8,236 bases of DNA. It comes from an uncultured Mesorhizobium sp. (GTDB lineage: Bacteria > Pseudomonadota > Alphaproteobacteria > Rhizobiales > Rhizobiaceae). A program made the translations under genes and the position numbers. Location: the NCBI GenBank assembly GCA_950071955.1, contig CATMOC010000147.1, positions 1 to 8,236 on the forward strand, written 5' to 3'. The notes beneath the pieces are model-generated. The model had not been told where the DNA came from and did no database searches. It saw only the letters and a list, made by a program, of their open reading frames with translations. Below, one piece after another: positions 1 through 6,097 of the stretch. Positions within the stretch are counted from its first letter, which is position 1. Each line of letters begins with the position of its first letter.

Positions 1-1
1 C

Positions 2-1141
2 GCCGAACTCGCCGTCCTGATGACGGAGCGCGGCCTGGGCGGCAACAGTGTCGATCTGGAAACGAGGCTTTCGCGGTTCCGCAGCGAACGCGGCCCGCGC
101 GCCGACGGCGCACGATCCCTCGCCCGGCGCCTGGCCGGCACCGCGTTCACCGCCCAGTCCGACGCGTCGTCAGGCGCAAGCATCGGCGCCCTCCTTCTCG
201 ACGCCTGGCCCGACCGCGTCGCCAGGGCGCGCGGCGCGCGCGGCCGCTTCGTGCTCGCCAATGGCAGGGGCGCCGTCATCGACGAGACGGACCCACTCGC
301 CGGGCAGGAGTTCCTGGTCGTGGCGGACTTGCAGGGAAAGGCGCAGAACGCCCGCATCGTGTCGGCCGCCGTCGTGAGTGAAGCCGACATCCGGCAGAAA
401 CTCTCGCACCGGATCGAGCGACAGATCCGGTCGGGTTTCGATCCGGAGAAGAAGGCGGTGCGGGTCCGGGAGACGGCGCGGCTCGGCGCGATCGTCCTGT
501 CGGAACGCCTCCTGCCCGCTCCGCGCGGAGAAGAGGCCGACCGGGCGGTGCTCGACGCAATCCGCGAGAACGGGCTGGCCATTCTTCCCTGGGGAAGGCC
601 GTCGACGGCGTTGCGGCACCGGCTCGGATGGCTCTTCGAGGGCCTGGGCCCGCCGTGGCCGGACATGGCCGACGATGCACTGCTCTCGGTGCTGGATACC
701 TGGCTCCTCCCCTTCCTGCGCGGCGAGGCGAAGCTTGCCGCCCTGCCTGAGCAGGCGCTCTGCGACGGGCTGCGGTCGCTGGTTCCCTACGATCTCCAGC
801 GGCGGATCGATGAGCTCGCGCCGACGCATTTCGACGCGCCGAGCGGCAGCCGCGTTCCCATCGGCTACGAAGGCGAGCACCCGGTGCTGTCGATCCGCGT
901 CCAGGAACTGTTCGGGCTGGACCGGCATCCGTCGATCGCCAGCGGCACCGTACCGCTGACGGTGGAACTCCTGTCGCCGGCGCATCGCCCGATCCAGACG
1001 ACGCGCGACCTGCCGGGTTTCTGGCGCGGCTCGTGGGCCGACGTCCGGTCCGACATGCGCGGCCGCTATCCCCGGCACGTGTGGCCCGAGAACCCGCTGG
1101 AAGCGCAGGCCACCTCGCGCGCCAAGCCCCGCGGCACCTGA
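2..1141 (+). CDS. hrpB: ATP-dependent helicase HrpB, C-terminal part (5' end outside window)
   Basis: This is the C-terminal portion of the DEAH-box RNA/DNA helicase-like protein HrpB. The reading frame is open to the left edge (codons before the first ATG at 20 read AELAVL), so that ATG is internal and the helicase core with its Walker motifs lies outside. About 379 residues of a family that is usually near 820 remain. The C-terminal HrpB-specific domain is recognisable by PWPDMADDALL, then APTHFDAPSGSRVPI, LQELFGL-like VQELFGL, LLSPAHRPIQTTRDL, GFWRGSWADVRSDMRGRYPRH and the ending WPENP...RAKPRGT. The stop is TGA at 1139-1141. The cellular role of HrpB is poorly defined in most bacteria; it is a cytoplasmic NTPase. 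Location directly upstream of the actSR pair is, from memory, a familiar rhizobial arrangement. Family identity is secure; the missing N-terminus cannot be assessed. Confidence 0.93.
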   Translation, partial: AELAVLMTERGLGGNSVDLETRLSRFRSERGPRADGARSLARRLAGTAFTAQSDASSGASIGALLLDAWPDRVARARGARGRFVLANGRGAVIDETDPLAGQEFLVVADLQGKAQNARIVSAAVVSEADIRQKLSHRIERQIRSGFDPEKKAVRVRETARLGAIVLSERLLPAPRGEEADRAVLDAIRENGLAILPWGRPSTALRHRLGWLFEGLGPPWPDMADDALLSVLDTWLLPFLRGEAKLAALPEQALCDGLRSLVPYDLQRRIDELAPTHFDAPSGSRVPIGYEGEHPVLSIRVQELFGLDRHPSIASGTVPLTVELLSPAHRPIQTTRDLPGFWRGSWADVRSDMRGRYPRHVWPENPLEAQATSRAKPRGT

Positions 1142-1194
1142 CGACGGAATTTGCACGGATGACATTCCAATGGCGGCGCTCCCCGGCGAGATCG

Positions 1195-1221
1195 TTTCAA
1201 TCCGGACCGGAATGGCATTAT
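1195..1221 (+). promoter_or_regulatory. Weak candidate sigma70-type promoter for actS
   Basis: TTTCAA at 1195-1200 and CATTAT at 1216-1221 are spaced by 15 bases in the 89-base hrpB-actS gap. A start about 7 bases downstream would fall almost at the ATG at 1231, implying a very short or absent leader, which would fit the lack of a Shine-Dalgarno sequence. The match to consensus is partial and the spacing is short, so this is a guess. Read-through from hrpB is an equally good explanation. Confidence 0.2.
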
Positions 1222-1230
1222 AGCTTTCCG

Positions 1231-2553
1231 ATGCCGAAAGACCCCCGGACCCTGAACTACCAGCAGAGCAGACGTCTTCGCCTCAACACGCTGATCAGGC
1301 TCCGCTGGCTGGCAATCATCGGCCAGAGCGCGGCCATCCTCGTGGTGGCCTACTGGTTCGAGTTCTCGACGCCCGTCGGCGCCTGCTTCGCGCTCATCGC
1401 CGCTTCGGCGTGGATCAATCTCTATCTGGCCTTCCGCTATCCGGCGACGCATCGCCTCCAGCCGGTGGCCGCGCTGGCGATCCTTGTCGTCGATGCGCTG
1501 CAGTTGGCCGGGCTGCTCTACCTGACGGGCGGACTGGCCAATCCGTTCGCAATCCTCATGATCGTCCCGGTCGTCATTTCGGCGACTTCACTGCCGCTGA
1601 TGTACACGGCTTTGCTGGGACTTCTCGTCGGCGCGGCTGCGTCGCTGCTGGTCGGATATCATCTTCCGCTGCCATGGTACGAGTTGACCGGGCTCGCAGT
1701 TCCCTTCCTCTATGTGATCGGAGTGTGGATGGCGATCCTGTCGACCATCGCCTTCACAGCGATCTATGCCTGGCGCGTGGCCGAGGAGGCGCGCCAGCTC
1801 GCGGCGGCGCTGTCGGCGACCGAACTCGTCCTGCAACGCGAGCAGCATCTCTCCGCGCTCGACGGCCTCGCCGCGGCAGCCGCCCACGAACTCGGGACGC
1901 CGCTGGCCACCATAGCCCTCGTGGTGAAGGAGATGCAGCGCACCCTGGAGCATGATCCGAAGCTGCACGAGGACCTGGCGCTGCTCCGCTCCCAGAGCGA
2001 GCGCTGCAAGGAGATCCTGAAGCGGCTGACCAGCCTGTCATCGCAGAGCGAGGAACACCTGGCACGGCTGCCGCTCACGTCGCTGATCGAGGACGTGATC
2101 TCGCCCCACCGCGATTTCGGGATCGAGATCCGGCTGGAGCCGGGCAAGACGATCGGGCCGGAACCCGTCGGAAGGCGCAATCCGGGCGTCATCTACGGGC
2201 TCGGCAATCTCGTCGAGAACGCCGTCGACTTCGCGCGCGAGAGCGTTGCCGTCCGCTGGGACTGGGATCAGGACCGCGTCAGGATCCGCGTCAGCGACGA
2301 CGGGCCGGGATTCCCGCCGGAGATCATGGATCGCATCGGCGAGCCCTACATGACGACCCGATCCGGCGCGCAGCTCGAAGGCGGCGGCGGCTTGGGGCTC
2401 GGCGTCTTCATCGCCAAGACGCTGCTCGAACGATCCGGCGCAGCAGTCGCCTTCCGCAACGGCTCGGAGCCCGGACAGGGCGCCGAAGTGGAGATCACCT
2501 GGGCACGCGAGGTCTTTCTCAGCCAGGGAGGACTGGCGGAAGCAGCCGGATGA
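1231..2553 (+). CDS. actS: Redox-sensing membrane histidine kinase ActS (RegB/PrrB family)
   Basis: This is the sensor kinase of a global redox/acid-response two-component system that phosphorylates ActR (RegA). Counting from the ATG at 1231 (440 aa), an N-terminal membrane domain of about six hydrophobic segments (roughly 24-180) contains the GGLANPF heptapeptide at 100-106, the quinone-binding signature of RegB proteins. The dimerisation/H-box AAAHELGTPLATI carries phospho-acceptor His219. Cys259 in SERCKEI corresponds to the conserved redox-active cysteine. The ATPase domain has the N-box NLVENAVDFA (326-335), DDGPGF (356-361) and GGGGLGLG (384-391). Longer in-frame starts exist at 1033 (inside hrpB) and 1159, but RegB homologues normally begin shortly before the LRWLA region, so I chose 1231. 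The Shine-Dalgarno there is poor, so the start is less certain than the function. actR follows 68 bases later on the same strand. Confidence 0.95.
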   Translation: MPKDPRTLNYQQSRRLRLNTLIRLRWLAIIGQSAAILVVAYWFEFSTPVGACFALIAASAWINLYLAFRYPATHRLQPVAALAILVVDALQLAGLLYLTGGLANPFAILMIVPVVISATSLPLMYTALLGLLVGAAASLLVGYHLPLPWYELTGLAVPFLYVIGVWMAILSTIAFTAIYAWRVAEEARQLAAALSATELVLQREQHLSALDGLAAAAAHELGTPLATIALVVKEMQRTLEHDPKLHEDLALLRSQSERCKEILKRLTSLSSQSEEHLARLPLTSLIEDVISPHRDFGIEIRLEPGKTIGPEPVGRRNPGVIYGLGNLVENAVDFARESVAVRWDWDQDRVRIRVSDDGPGFPPEIMDRIGEPYMTTRSGAQLEGGGGLGLGVFIAKTLLERSGAAVAFRNGSEPGQGAEVEITWAREVFLSQGGLAEAAG

Positions 2554-2565
2554 CGACTGCCCGAA

Positions 2566-2593
2566 TGGACATAGGGCAATTTTTGAATACATA
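2566..2593 (+). promoter_or_regulatory. Candidate promoter in the actS-actR gap
   Basis: TGGACA at 2566-2571 (five of six bases of the -35 consensus) and TACATA at 2588-2593 (three of six of the -10) are separated by 16 bases in an A/T-richer patch that stands out from the GC-rich surroundings. It could give actR expression independent of actS, allowing more regulator than kinase. The -10 match is poor, and co-transcription from actS across 68 bases is also possible. Confidence 0.3.
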
Positions 2594-2610
2594 AGGGGCA
2601 AAGCTTCCGG

Positions 2611-2625
2611 ATGACAAAATCATGA
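2611..2625 (+). other. Four-codon minicistron overlapping the actR start
   Basis: ATG ACA AAA TCA TGA encodes MTKS and ends within the actR start codon context (ATGA overlap at 2622-2625). An AAGGGG at 2593-2598 lies 12 bases upstream of the minicistron ATG, whereas actR itself has no Shine-Dalgarno at normal distance. The layout would permit translation of actR by termination-reinitiation. It may also be chance, since such short open frames are common. Confidence 0.3.
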
Positions 2626-3176
2626 CCGCAGAAACAGACGAGGCACTCGGCGAGGATCGTTCGCTCCTGATCGTCGACGACGACAAGCCGTTCCTGACCC
2701 GCCTTGCCCGTGCGATGGAGAGCCGGGGATTCGTGGTGGAGACGGCCGAGAGCGTCGAGGAGGCCCAGGCGAAAGTGAAAGCCGCCGCGCCGGCCTACGC
2801 GGTCGTCGACATGCGGCTGGGCGACGGCAACGGGCTCGACGTCGTCTCGGCGATCCGCGAGAAGCGGGCGGATTCCCGCACGGTCATCCTCACCGGCTAC
2901 GGCAACATCGCAACGGCGGTGACCGCCGTGAAGCTCGGCGCGATCGACTATCTCGCCAAGCCCGCGGATGCCGACGAGGTCTATGCGGCGCTGACCCGGA
3001 CGAAGGGCGAGAAGATCGAGCCGCCGGAAAACCCGATGTCGGCCGACCGCGTGCGCTGGGAACACATCCAGCGCGTCTACGAAATGTGCGACCGCAACGT
3101 CTCCGAGACGGCGCGGCGGCTCAACATGCACCGCCGCACGCTGCAGCGCATCCTGGCGAAGCGGGCGCCCCGCTGA
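2622..3176 (+). CDS. actR: Redox response regulator ActR (RegA/PrrA family)
   Basis: This is the DNA-binding response regulator partnered with ActS; family members control respiration, carbon and nitrogen fixation and acid tolerance. The protein has 184 aa, the normal RegA length. The receiver domain (about 14-130) shows the acidic pocket Asp19/Asp20, phospho-acceptor Asp63 in VVDMRLGDGNG, Thr91 in ILTGYGN and Lys113 in DYLAKP. A short proline-bearing linker (PPENP) leads to a Fis-type helix-turn-helix at the C-terminus with NVSETARRLNMHRRTLQRILAKR, which is nearly invariant in RegA/ActR proteins. ATG at 2622 is the only usable start before Met32, because the frame has a stop at 2592-2594 and no other start codon between. 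There is no normally spaced Shine-Dalgarno. The gene converges with matB across 21 bases in which I see no terminator hairpin. Confidence 0.96.
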   Translation: MTAETDEALGEDRSLLIVDDDKPFLTRLARAMESRGFVVETAESVEEAQAKVKAAAPAYAVVDMRLGDGNGLDVVSAIREKRADSRTVILTGYGNIATAVTAVKLGAIDYLAKPADADEVYAALTRTKGEKIEPPENPMSADRVRWEHIQRVYEMCDRNVSETARRLNMHRRTLQRILAKRAPR

Positions 3177-3197
3177 GGCCGGAACGGACGGTACTTC

Positions 3198-4718
3198 CTA
3201 CCGCGCCTTTTCGTAGATCCCGGCATACTGCTCGCGCAGCACGTTCTTCTGCACCTTGCCCATGGTGTTGCGCGGCAGATCCGCGACGAAGATCACCCGC
3301 TTCGGCTGCTTGTATCGCGCGAGCCTGTCCTGCAGGCTCGCGATGACGGAGGCCTCGTCCAACACGGCGCCGGCTTCCCTGACCACCACAGCCGTCACGC
3401 CTTCGCCGAAGTCGGGATGCGGAACGCCGATCACCGCGCTCTCGACCACGCCGGGAAGCTGGTCGATCTCGGTCTCCACTTCCTTCGGATAGACGTTGTA
3501 GCCACCCGAGATGACGAGGTCCTTGCCGCGCCCGACGATCTGGACGTAACCGCGCTCGTCGATGGTGCCGAGATCGCCGGTGATGAAGAAGCCGTCGTCG
3601 CGGAACTCCGAAGCGGTTTTCTCCGGCATGCGCCAATAGCCCTTGAAGACGTTGGGACCCTTCACCTCGATCATGCCTGTCTCGCCCTGCGGTACCGCCG
3701 CGCCGCTCCCCGGATCGACGATCCGCAGATCGACGCCGGGCAGCGGAAAGCCTACCGTCCCGGCGATCCGGTCCCCGTCATAGGGATTTGACGTGTTCAT
3801 GTTGGTCTCGGTCATGCCGTAGCGTTCGAGGATCGCGTGACCGGTCCGGTCCTCGAACTGGCGGTGCGTTTCGGCCAGCAGCGGCGCGGAACCCGACGTG
3901 AAGAGCCGCATGCCCGCCGCCGTTTCGCGGTTCAGGCCCGGATGCTGCAGGAGCCGCGTGTAGAAGGTCGGTACGCCCATCATCGTCGTGGCAGCCGGCA
4001 TGAGGCGCAGCACCTCGTCGGGATCGAATTTTTGCAGGAACACCATCGAACCCCCGGAAAGCAGCACCACGTTCGACGCGACGAACAGGCCGTGCGTGTG
4101 GAAGATCGGCAGCGCATGGATGAGATGGTCATCCGACGTGAAGCGCCAGTAGTCGACGAGGGTGACAGCATTCGACAGGAGATTGTCGTGCGTCAGCATC
4201 GCGCCCTTCGAACGGCCGGTCGTGCCGGAGGTGTAGAGGATGGCCGCCAGATCGTCGGCGCCTCGCGCGACATCGCGGAAATCGCTTGCCGACCCGTCCA
4301 GCCCGTCCAGCAGCGAACCGCCGCCATGGACGTCGAGCGTGTCGAGACGGGCGCCATGTCGATCGGCCACCGCATTCGCACCGGCCGCCTTCTCCGGCGC
4401 GACCACGAGCAGGCGCGGTTCGGCGTCTCCGACGAAGTAATCGAGTTCGGAAAGCGTGTAGGCGGGGTTGAGCGGCAGGTATACGGCGCCGGCCCGGAGG
4501 CAAGCCAGGTAGAGCATCAGAGCCTCGACGCTCTTCTCGGTCTGCGCGGCGACCCGATCACCCGGCCGCACCCCACGCTCGATCAGCCGGCCGGCAAGCC
4601 GGCCCGCATCCGCCAGCATGTCGCCATAGGTCCAGCGGCGGCCGTCGGTCGTCTCCACGAAGAGCGCCCGTGGCTCCGTGGCGGCCTTTCGGATCGCGTC
4701 GAACATGTGGTTCGTCAT
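3198..4718 (-). CDS. matB: Malonyl-CoA synthetase (MatB), adenylate-forming enzyme
   Basis: This enzyme likely ligates malonate (possibly methylmalonate) to CoA with ATP cleavage to AMP, in the cytoplasm. The 506-aa length fits MatB (about 504 aa in rhizobia). The adenylate-forming motifs are in order: P-loop YTSGTTGRSKGAM at 162-174, RYGMTETNMNTSNPYDGDR around 299-317 (the TNMNTSNPYDG stretch is highly typical of MatB), TGDLG at 380-384, hinge GRGKDLVISGGYN at 396-408, and catalytic Lys488 in NTMGKVQKN. The start at 4718 has a strong GGGGGAG (plus strand 4725-4731) six bases upstream. Stop is TAG at 3200-3198. MatB is often paired with matA (malonyl-CoA decarboxylase) or malonate transport genes; none is in the window, so it stands alone between actR and the curli genes. 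A related acyl-CoA ligase activity is the alternative, but the motif match makes MatB likely. Confidence 0.92.
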   Translation of the reverse strand: MTNHMFDAIRKAATEPRALFVETTDGRRWTYGDMLADAGRLAGRLIERGVRPGDRVAAQTEKSVEALMLYLACLRAGAVYLPLNPAYTLSELDYFVGDAEPRLLVVAPEKAAGANAVADRHGARLDTLDVHGGGSLLDGLDGSASDFRDVARGADDLAAILYTSGTTGRSKGAMLTHDNLLSNAVTLVDYWRFTSDDHLIHALPIFHTHGLFVASNVVLLSGGSMVFLQKFDPDEVLRLMPAATTMMGVPTFYTRLLQHPGLNRETAAGMRLFTSGSAPLLAETHRQFEDRTGHAILERYGMTETNMNTSNPYDGDRIAGTVGFPLPGVDLRIVDPGSGAAVPQGETGMIEVKGPNVFKGYWRMPEKTASEFRDDGFFITGDLGTIDERGYVQIVGRGKDLVISGGYNVYPKEVETEIDQLPGVVESAVIGVPHPDFGEGVTAVVVREAGAVLDEASVIASLQDRLARYKQPKRVIFVADLPRNTMGKVQKNVLREQYAGIYEKAR

Positions 4719-4854
4719 TCGGATCTCCCCCGCGACCGGCAGTTCCCGGCCTCACATCACATCGGCCGCAAGACCTACAGCAGGAACGCCTTCCTTGAAA
4801 AGGCAACGGCGAACCGCTGCCGGGCCAGGGAGACATCCGCGCGCCATCCGGCCG

Positions 4855-4892
4855 CTGAACCCAATCTGAACGGCGGGTTCAGGTTTGGTTCC
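4855..4892 (+). promoter_or_regulatory. Shared curlin-promoter element, copy 1
   Basis: CTGAACCC (4855-4862) and its exact complement GGGTTCAG (4875-4882) form an 8-bp inverted repeat. A second CTGAAC begins at 4866 inside it. From 4876 three tandem units run GGTTCA, GGTTT, GGTTCC, starting at 4876, 4882 and 4887. The same layout (CTGAA, 10 bases, then GGTTC units with 6- and 5-base steps) recurs upstream of the second curlin gene at 5988-6015. The element ends about 70 bases before the curlin 1 ATG, a position suited to an activator or repressor site. The binding protein is unknown; CsgD-like control is only a guess. Confidence 0.55.
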
Positions 4893-4963
4893 GGACCGCT
4901 CCTCTAGAACTCGGACCGTCAGCAAGCGGTAACGGCCGCACCAACGAGAAAGAGGAAATCGAG

Positions 4964-5398
4964 ATGACCCGCAAGTTCTTCATCACCACCGCAGTCGCCG
5001 CCGTCATGGGCATCGTTTCGGCTCCCGCCATGGCGAACCAGGTCAAGATCCAGCAGTTCGGCTGGGGCCATGCCGCCGGTGGAGCGCAGACCGGCAAGCA
5101 CAACCAGATCGGCGTCTACCAGAAGGGCGGCCGCAACACCGGCATCGCCAACCAGACCGGCCGGCGCAACCTCTCCGCCATCGGCCAGGAAGGATACAAC
5201 AACTACGCCGACACCTGGCAGCGCGGCAGGGCCAACGCGGCCGGCATCGGCCAGTTCGGCAACAACCACAATGCGATCATCACCCAGGACGGCAACGGCA
5301 ACATCGCCGCCGGCGTGCAGGTCGGAAACGGCTGCGACGCCAACGTCTCGCAGGGCGGCAACGGCAACGTCGCGGCATTCGTCCAGACCTGCCCGTGA
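4964..5398 (+). CDS. Curlin-repeat secreted amyloid subunit 1 (CsgA/CsgB-like)
   Basis: This is a predicted curli fibre subunit, exported by Sec and then assembled as an extracellular amyloid. The 144-aa product has a signal peptide (basic MTRKFF, hydrophobic core, cleavage likely after AMA at residue 24). The remainder is an uninterrupted 11-residue repeat with Gln at 31, 42, 53, 64, 75, 86, 97, 108, 119, 130 and 141, Gly two residues after Gln in the first ten, and Asn five after it in most (47, 58, 69, 80, 91, 113, 135). This is the Q-x-G-x-x-N-x-A half-repeat of curlin. Ten full units would stack into about five curlin layers. The last units are odd: Cys124 replaces the ladder Asn and Cys143 sits where Gly is expected, so a capping disulphide is possible. 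The Shine-Dalgarno is AAAGAGGA at 4949-4956. csgH follows after 80 bases. Whether it acts as major subunit or nucleator cannot be told. Confidence 0.9.
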   Translation: MTRKFFITTAVAAVMGIVSAPAMANQVKIQQFGWGHAAGGAQTGKHNQIGVYQKGGRNTGIANQTGRRNLSAIGQEGYNNYADTWQRGRANAAGIGQFGNNHNAIITQDGNGNIAAGVQVGNGCDANVSQGGNGNVAAFVQTCP

Positions 5399-5421
5399 CG
5401 GCTTCGAACGAAGCTTCGCTG

Positions 5422-5450
5422 GCCGGGGGAAGCGAACGGCTTCCCCCGGC
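5422..5450 (+). promoter_or_regulatory. Perfect 12-bp hairpin between curlin 1 and csgH
   Basis: GCCGGGGGAAGC (5422-5433) and GCTTCCCCCGGC (5439-5450) are exactly complementary around a five-base loop GAACG. The sequence after it (ATCACCG) has no T-run, so it does not look like a full intrinsic terminator. It starts 23 bases after the curlin 1 stop and ends 28 bases before the csgH ATG. In an RNA it could protect the curlin message from 3' decay or attenuate transcription into csgH, giving more fibre subunit than chaperone. A small palindrome, CGAAGCTTCG at 5409-5418, lies just before it. Confidence 0.6.
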
Positions 5451-5478
5451 ATCACCGATGACGAAAGGAGACAGGACA

Positions 5479-5880
5479 ATGTATTCGACAGGCAGACGCA
5501 TGCTCATTCCCGCCGCTACGCTGCTGATCGCGGCCGGAGCCGCCGCGACGACCGTCGGCGCCGGGCAGGCCGGCTCGTCCGGCGGTTCGGTCCGCTGCGA
5601 GATACAGGCTACGACCTCCGGCGGCATGGTGACGCTGCAAGGCGTCGTGCGCGCGGACAAGGCCGTCAGCGGCTCCTACGCCTTCCGGGTGGAGAGCGCA
5701 GGCGGATCGGGCAGTTCCGATATTTCGCAGGGCGGTGACTTCTCCGCGAAGGCCGGCAGCCCCACGACCCTCGGCCAGGTAATGCTCGGCAGCCATGGCT
5801 CGGTCTACGACGCCAGGCTGGAAGTCACCGCCGGCGGCAAGACCTATCGCTGCGACGAGCGCGTCGGCGGCGCCACCTGA
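5479..5880 (+). CDS. csgH: Curli assembly / amyloid-inhibiting periplasmic protein CsgH
   Basis: CsgH is the alphaproteobacterial functional counterpart of CsgC: a small periplasmic beta-sandwich protein that blocks premature amyloid formation by curlin subunits. The 133-aa product has a signal peptide (GRRMLIPAATLLIAAGAAA, cleavage likely after GQA at residue 31). A mature domain of about 100 residues is rich in Gly, Ser, Thr and Val. Recognisable parts are VRCEIQATTSGGMVTLQGVV, the central GSYAFRVESAGGSGSSDISQ with QGGDFSA, LGQVMLGSHGSVYDARLEV and the final YRCDE. Cys40 and Cys125, near the two ends of the domain, could pair. The start at 5479 is chosen because AAAGGAG (5464-5470) lies eight bases upstream; the in-frame extension back to 5395 overlaps the curlin 1 stop and lacks such a site. 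Its position between two curlin genes supports the call. A strong terminator follows. Confidence 0.88.
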   Translation: MYSTGRRMLIPAATLLIAAGAAATTVGAGQAGSSGGSVRCEIQATTSGGMVTLQGVVRADKAVSGSYAFRVESAGGSGSSDISQGGDFSAKAGSPTTLGQVMLGSHGSVYDARLEVTAGGKTYRCDERVGGAT

Positions 5881-5902
5881 GCGACCATGTCGGCTCCTTC
5901 GC

Positions 5903-5936
5903 GAGGGCTCCGGGACCACCCGGGGCCCTCTTTCTT
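5903..5936 (+). terminator. Strong intrinsic terminator after csgH
   Basis: A 12-bp stem, GAGGGCTCCGGG (5903-5914) with CCCGGGGCCCTC (5919-5930), is fully paired apart from one T-G wobble. It has a four-base loop ACCA and is followed by TTTCTT (5931-5936). It begins 22 bases after the csgH stop, so curlin 1 and csgH appear to form one transcription unit that ends before curlin 2. Confidence 0.88.
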
Positions 5937-5987
5937 GCGTCCGCGGCCTACTCGATCCGAATCGGGGTCCGGCGTCATGAACGCCTC

Positions 5988-6015
5988 CTGAATGCGCGGT
6001 TCCGGTTCGGTTCAG
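5988..6015 (+). promoter_or_regulatory. Shared curlin-promoter element, copy 2
   Basis: CTGAA (5988-5992) is followed ten bases from its start by GGTTCC (5998), GGTTC (6004) and GGTTCA (6009), ending in TTCAG at 6011-6015, which is the complement of the opening CTGAA. The phases 10, 6 and 5 bases are identical to copy 1 at 4866-4892 although the bases between differ. It lies 83-110 bases before the curlin 2 ATG and directly follows the csgH terminator, as expected for a site controlling an independent promoter. Confidence 0.55.
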
Positions 6016-6097
6016 TGAAAGCGGGGCAAACTCCCTTCATCGACTGGACGAGAACCGGCACCAGCAAAAAGCGACTGTAGCGAAAAGGAGAGAAACC

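Noticed and set aside
170..1165. 331-codon minus-strand open frame opposite hrpB
   Set aside because: The Arg-rich low-complexity product is typical of antisense frames in GC-rich coding DNA; HrpB motifs occupy the plus strand.
1033..1230. Longer ActS starting at 1033 or 1159
   Set aside because: 1033 lies well inside hrpB, and the extra residues (for example MTFQWRRSPARSF) are not a family feature. The start near 1231 puts the first membrane segment in the usual place.
3177..3197. Possible terminator between convergent actR and matB
   Set aside because: The 21 bases contain no inverted repeat of useful length.
3837..4907. 356-codon open frame on the plus strand opposite matB
   Set aside because: It is a shadow of matB: composition is Arg/Gly/His-rich without recognisable domains, and the minus-strand frame holds every MatB motif.
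4964..5398. 33-base DNA periodicity read as a tandem-repeat or CRISPR-like array
   Set aside because: The periodicity follows from the 11-residue curlin protein repeat; the DNA units are divergent and there are no unique spacers between identical repeats.
4869..6003. Minus-strand GGAAC-15-CGTT at 4892-4869 and again at 6003-5980, resembling EcfG general-stress promoters
   Set aside because: Spacing in the known consensus is 16-17, they point away from the curlin genes, and GGAAC is just the complement of the GGTTC units already described. Kept as a side note only.
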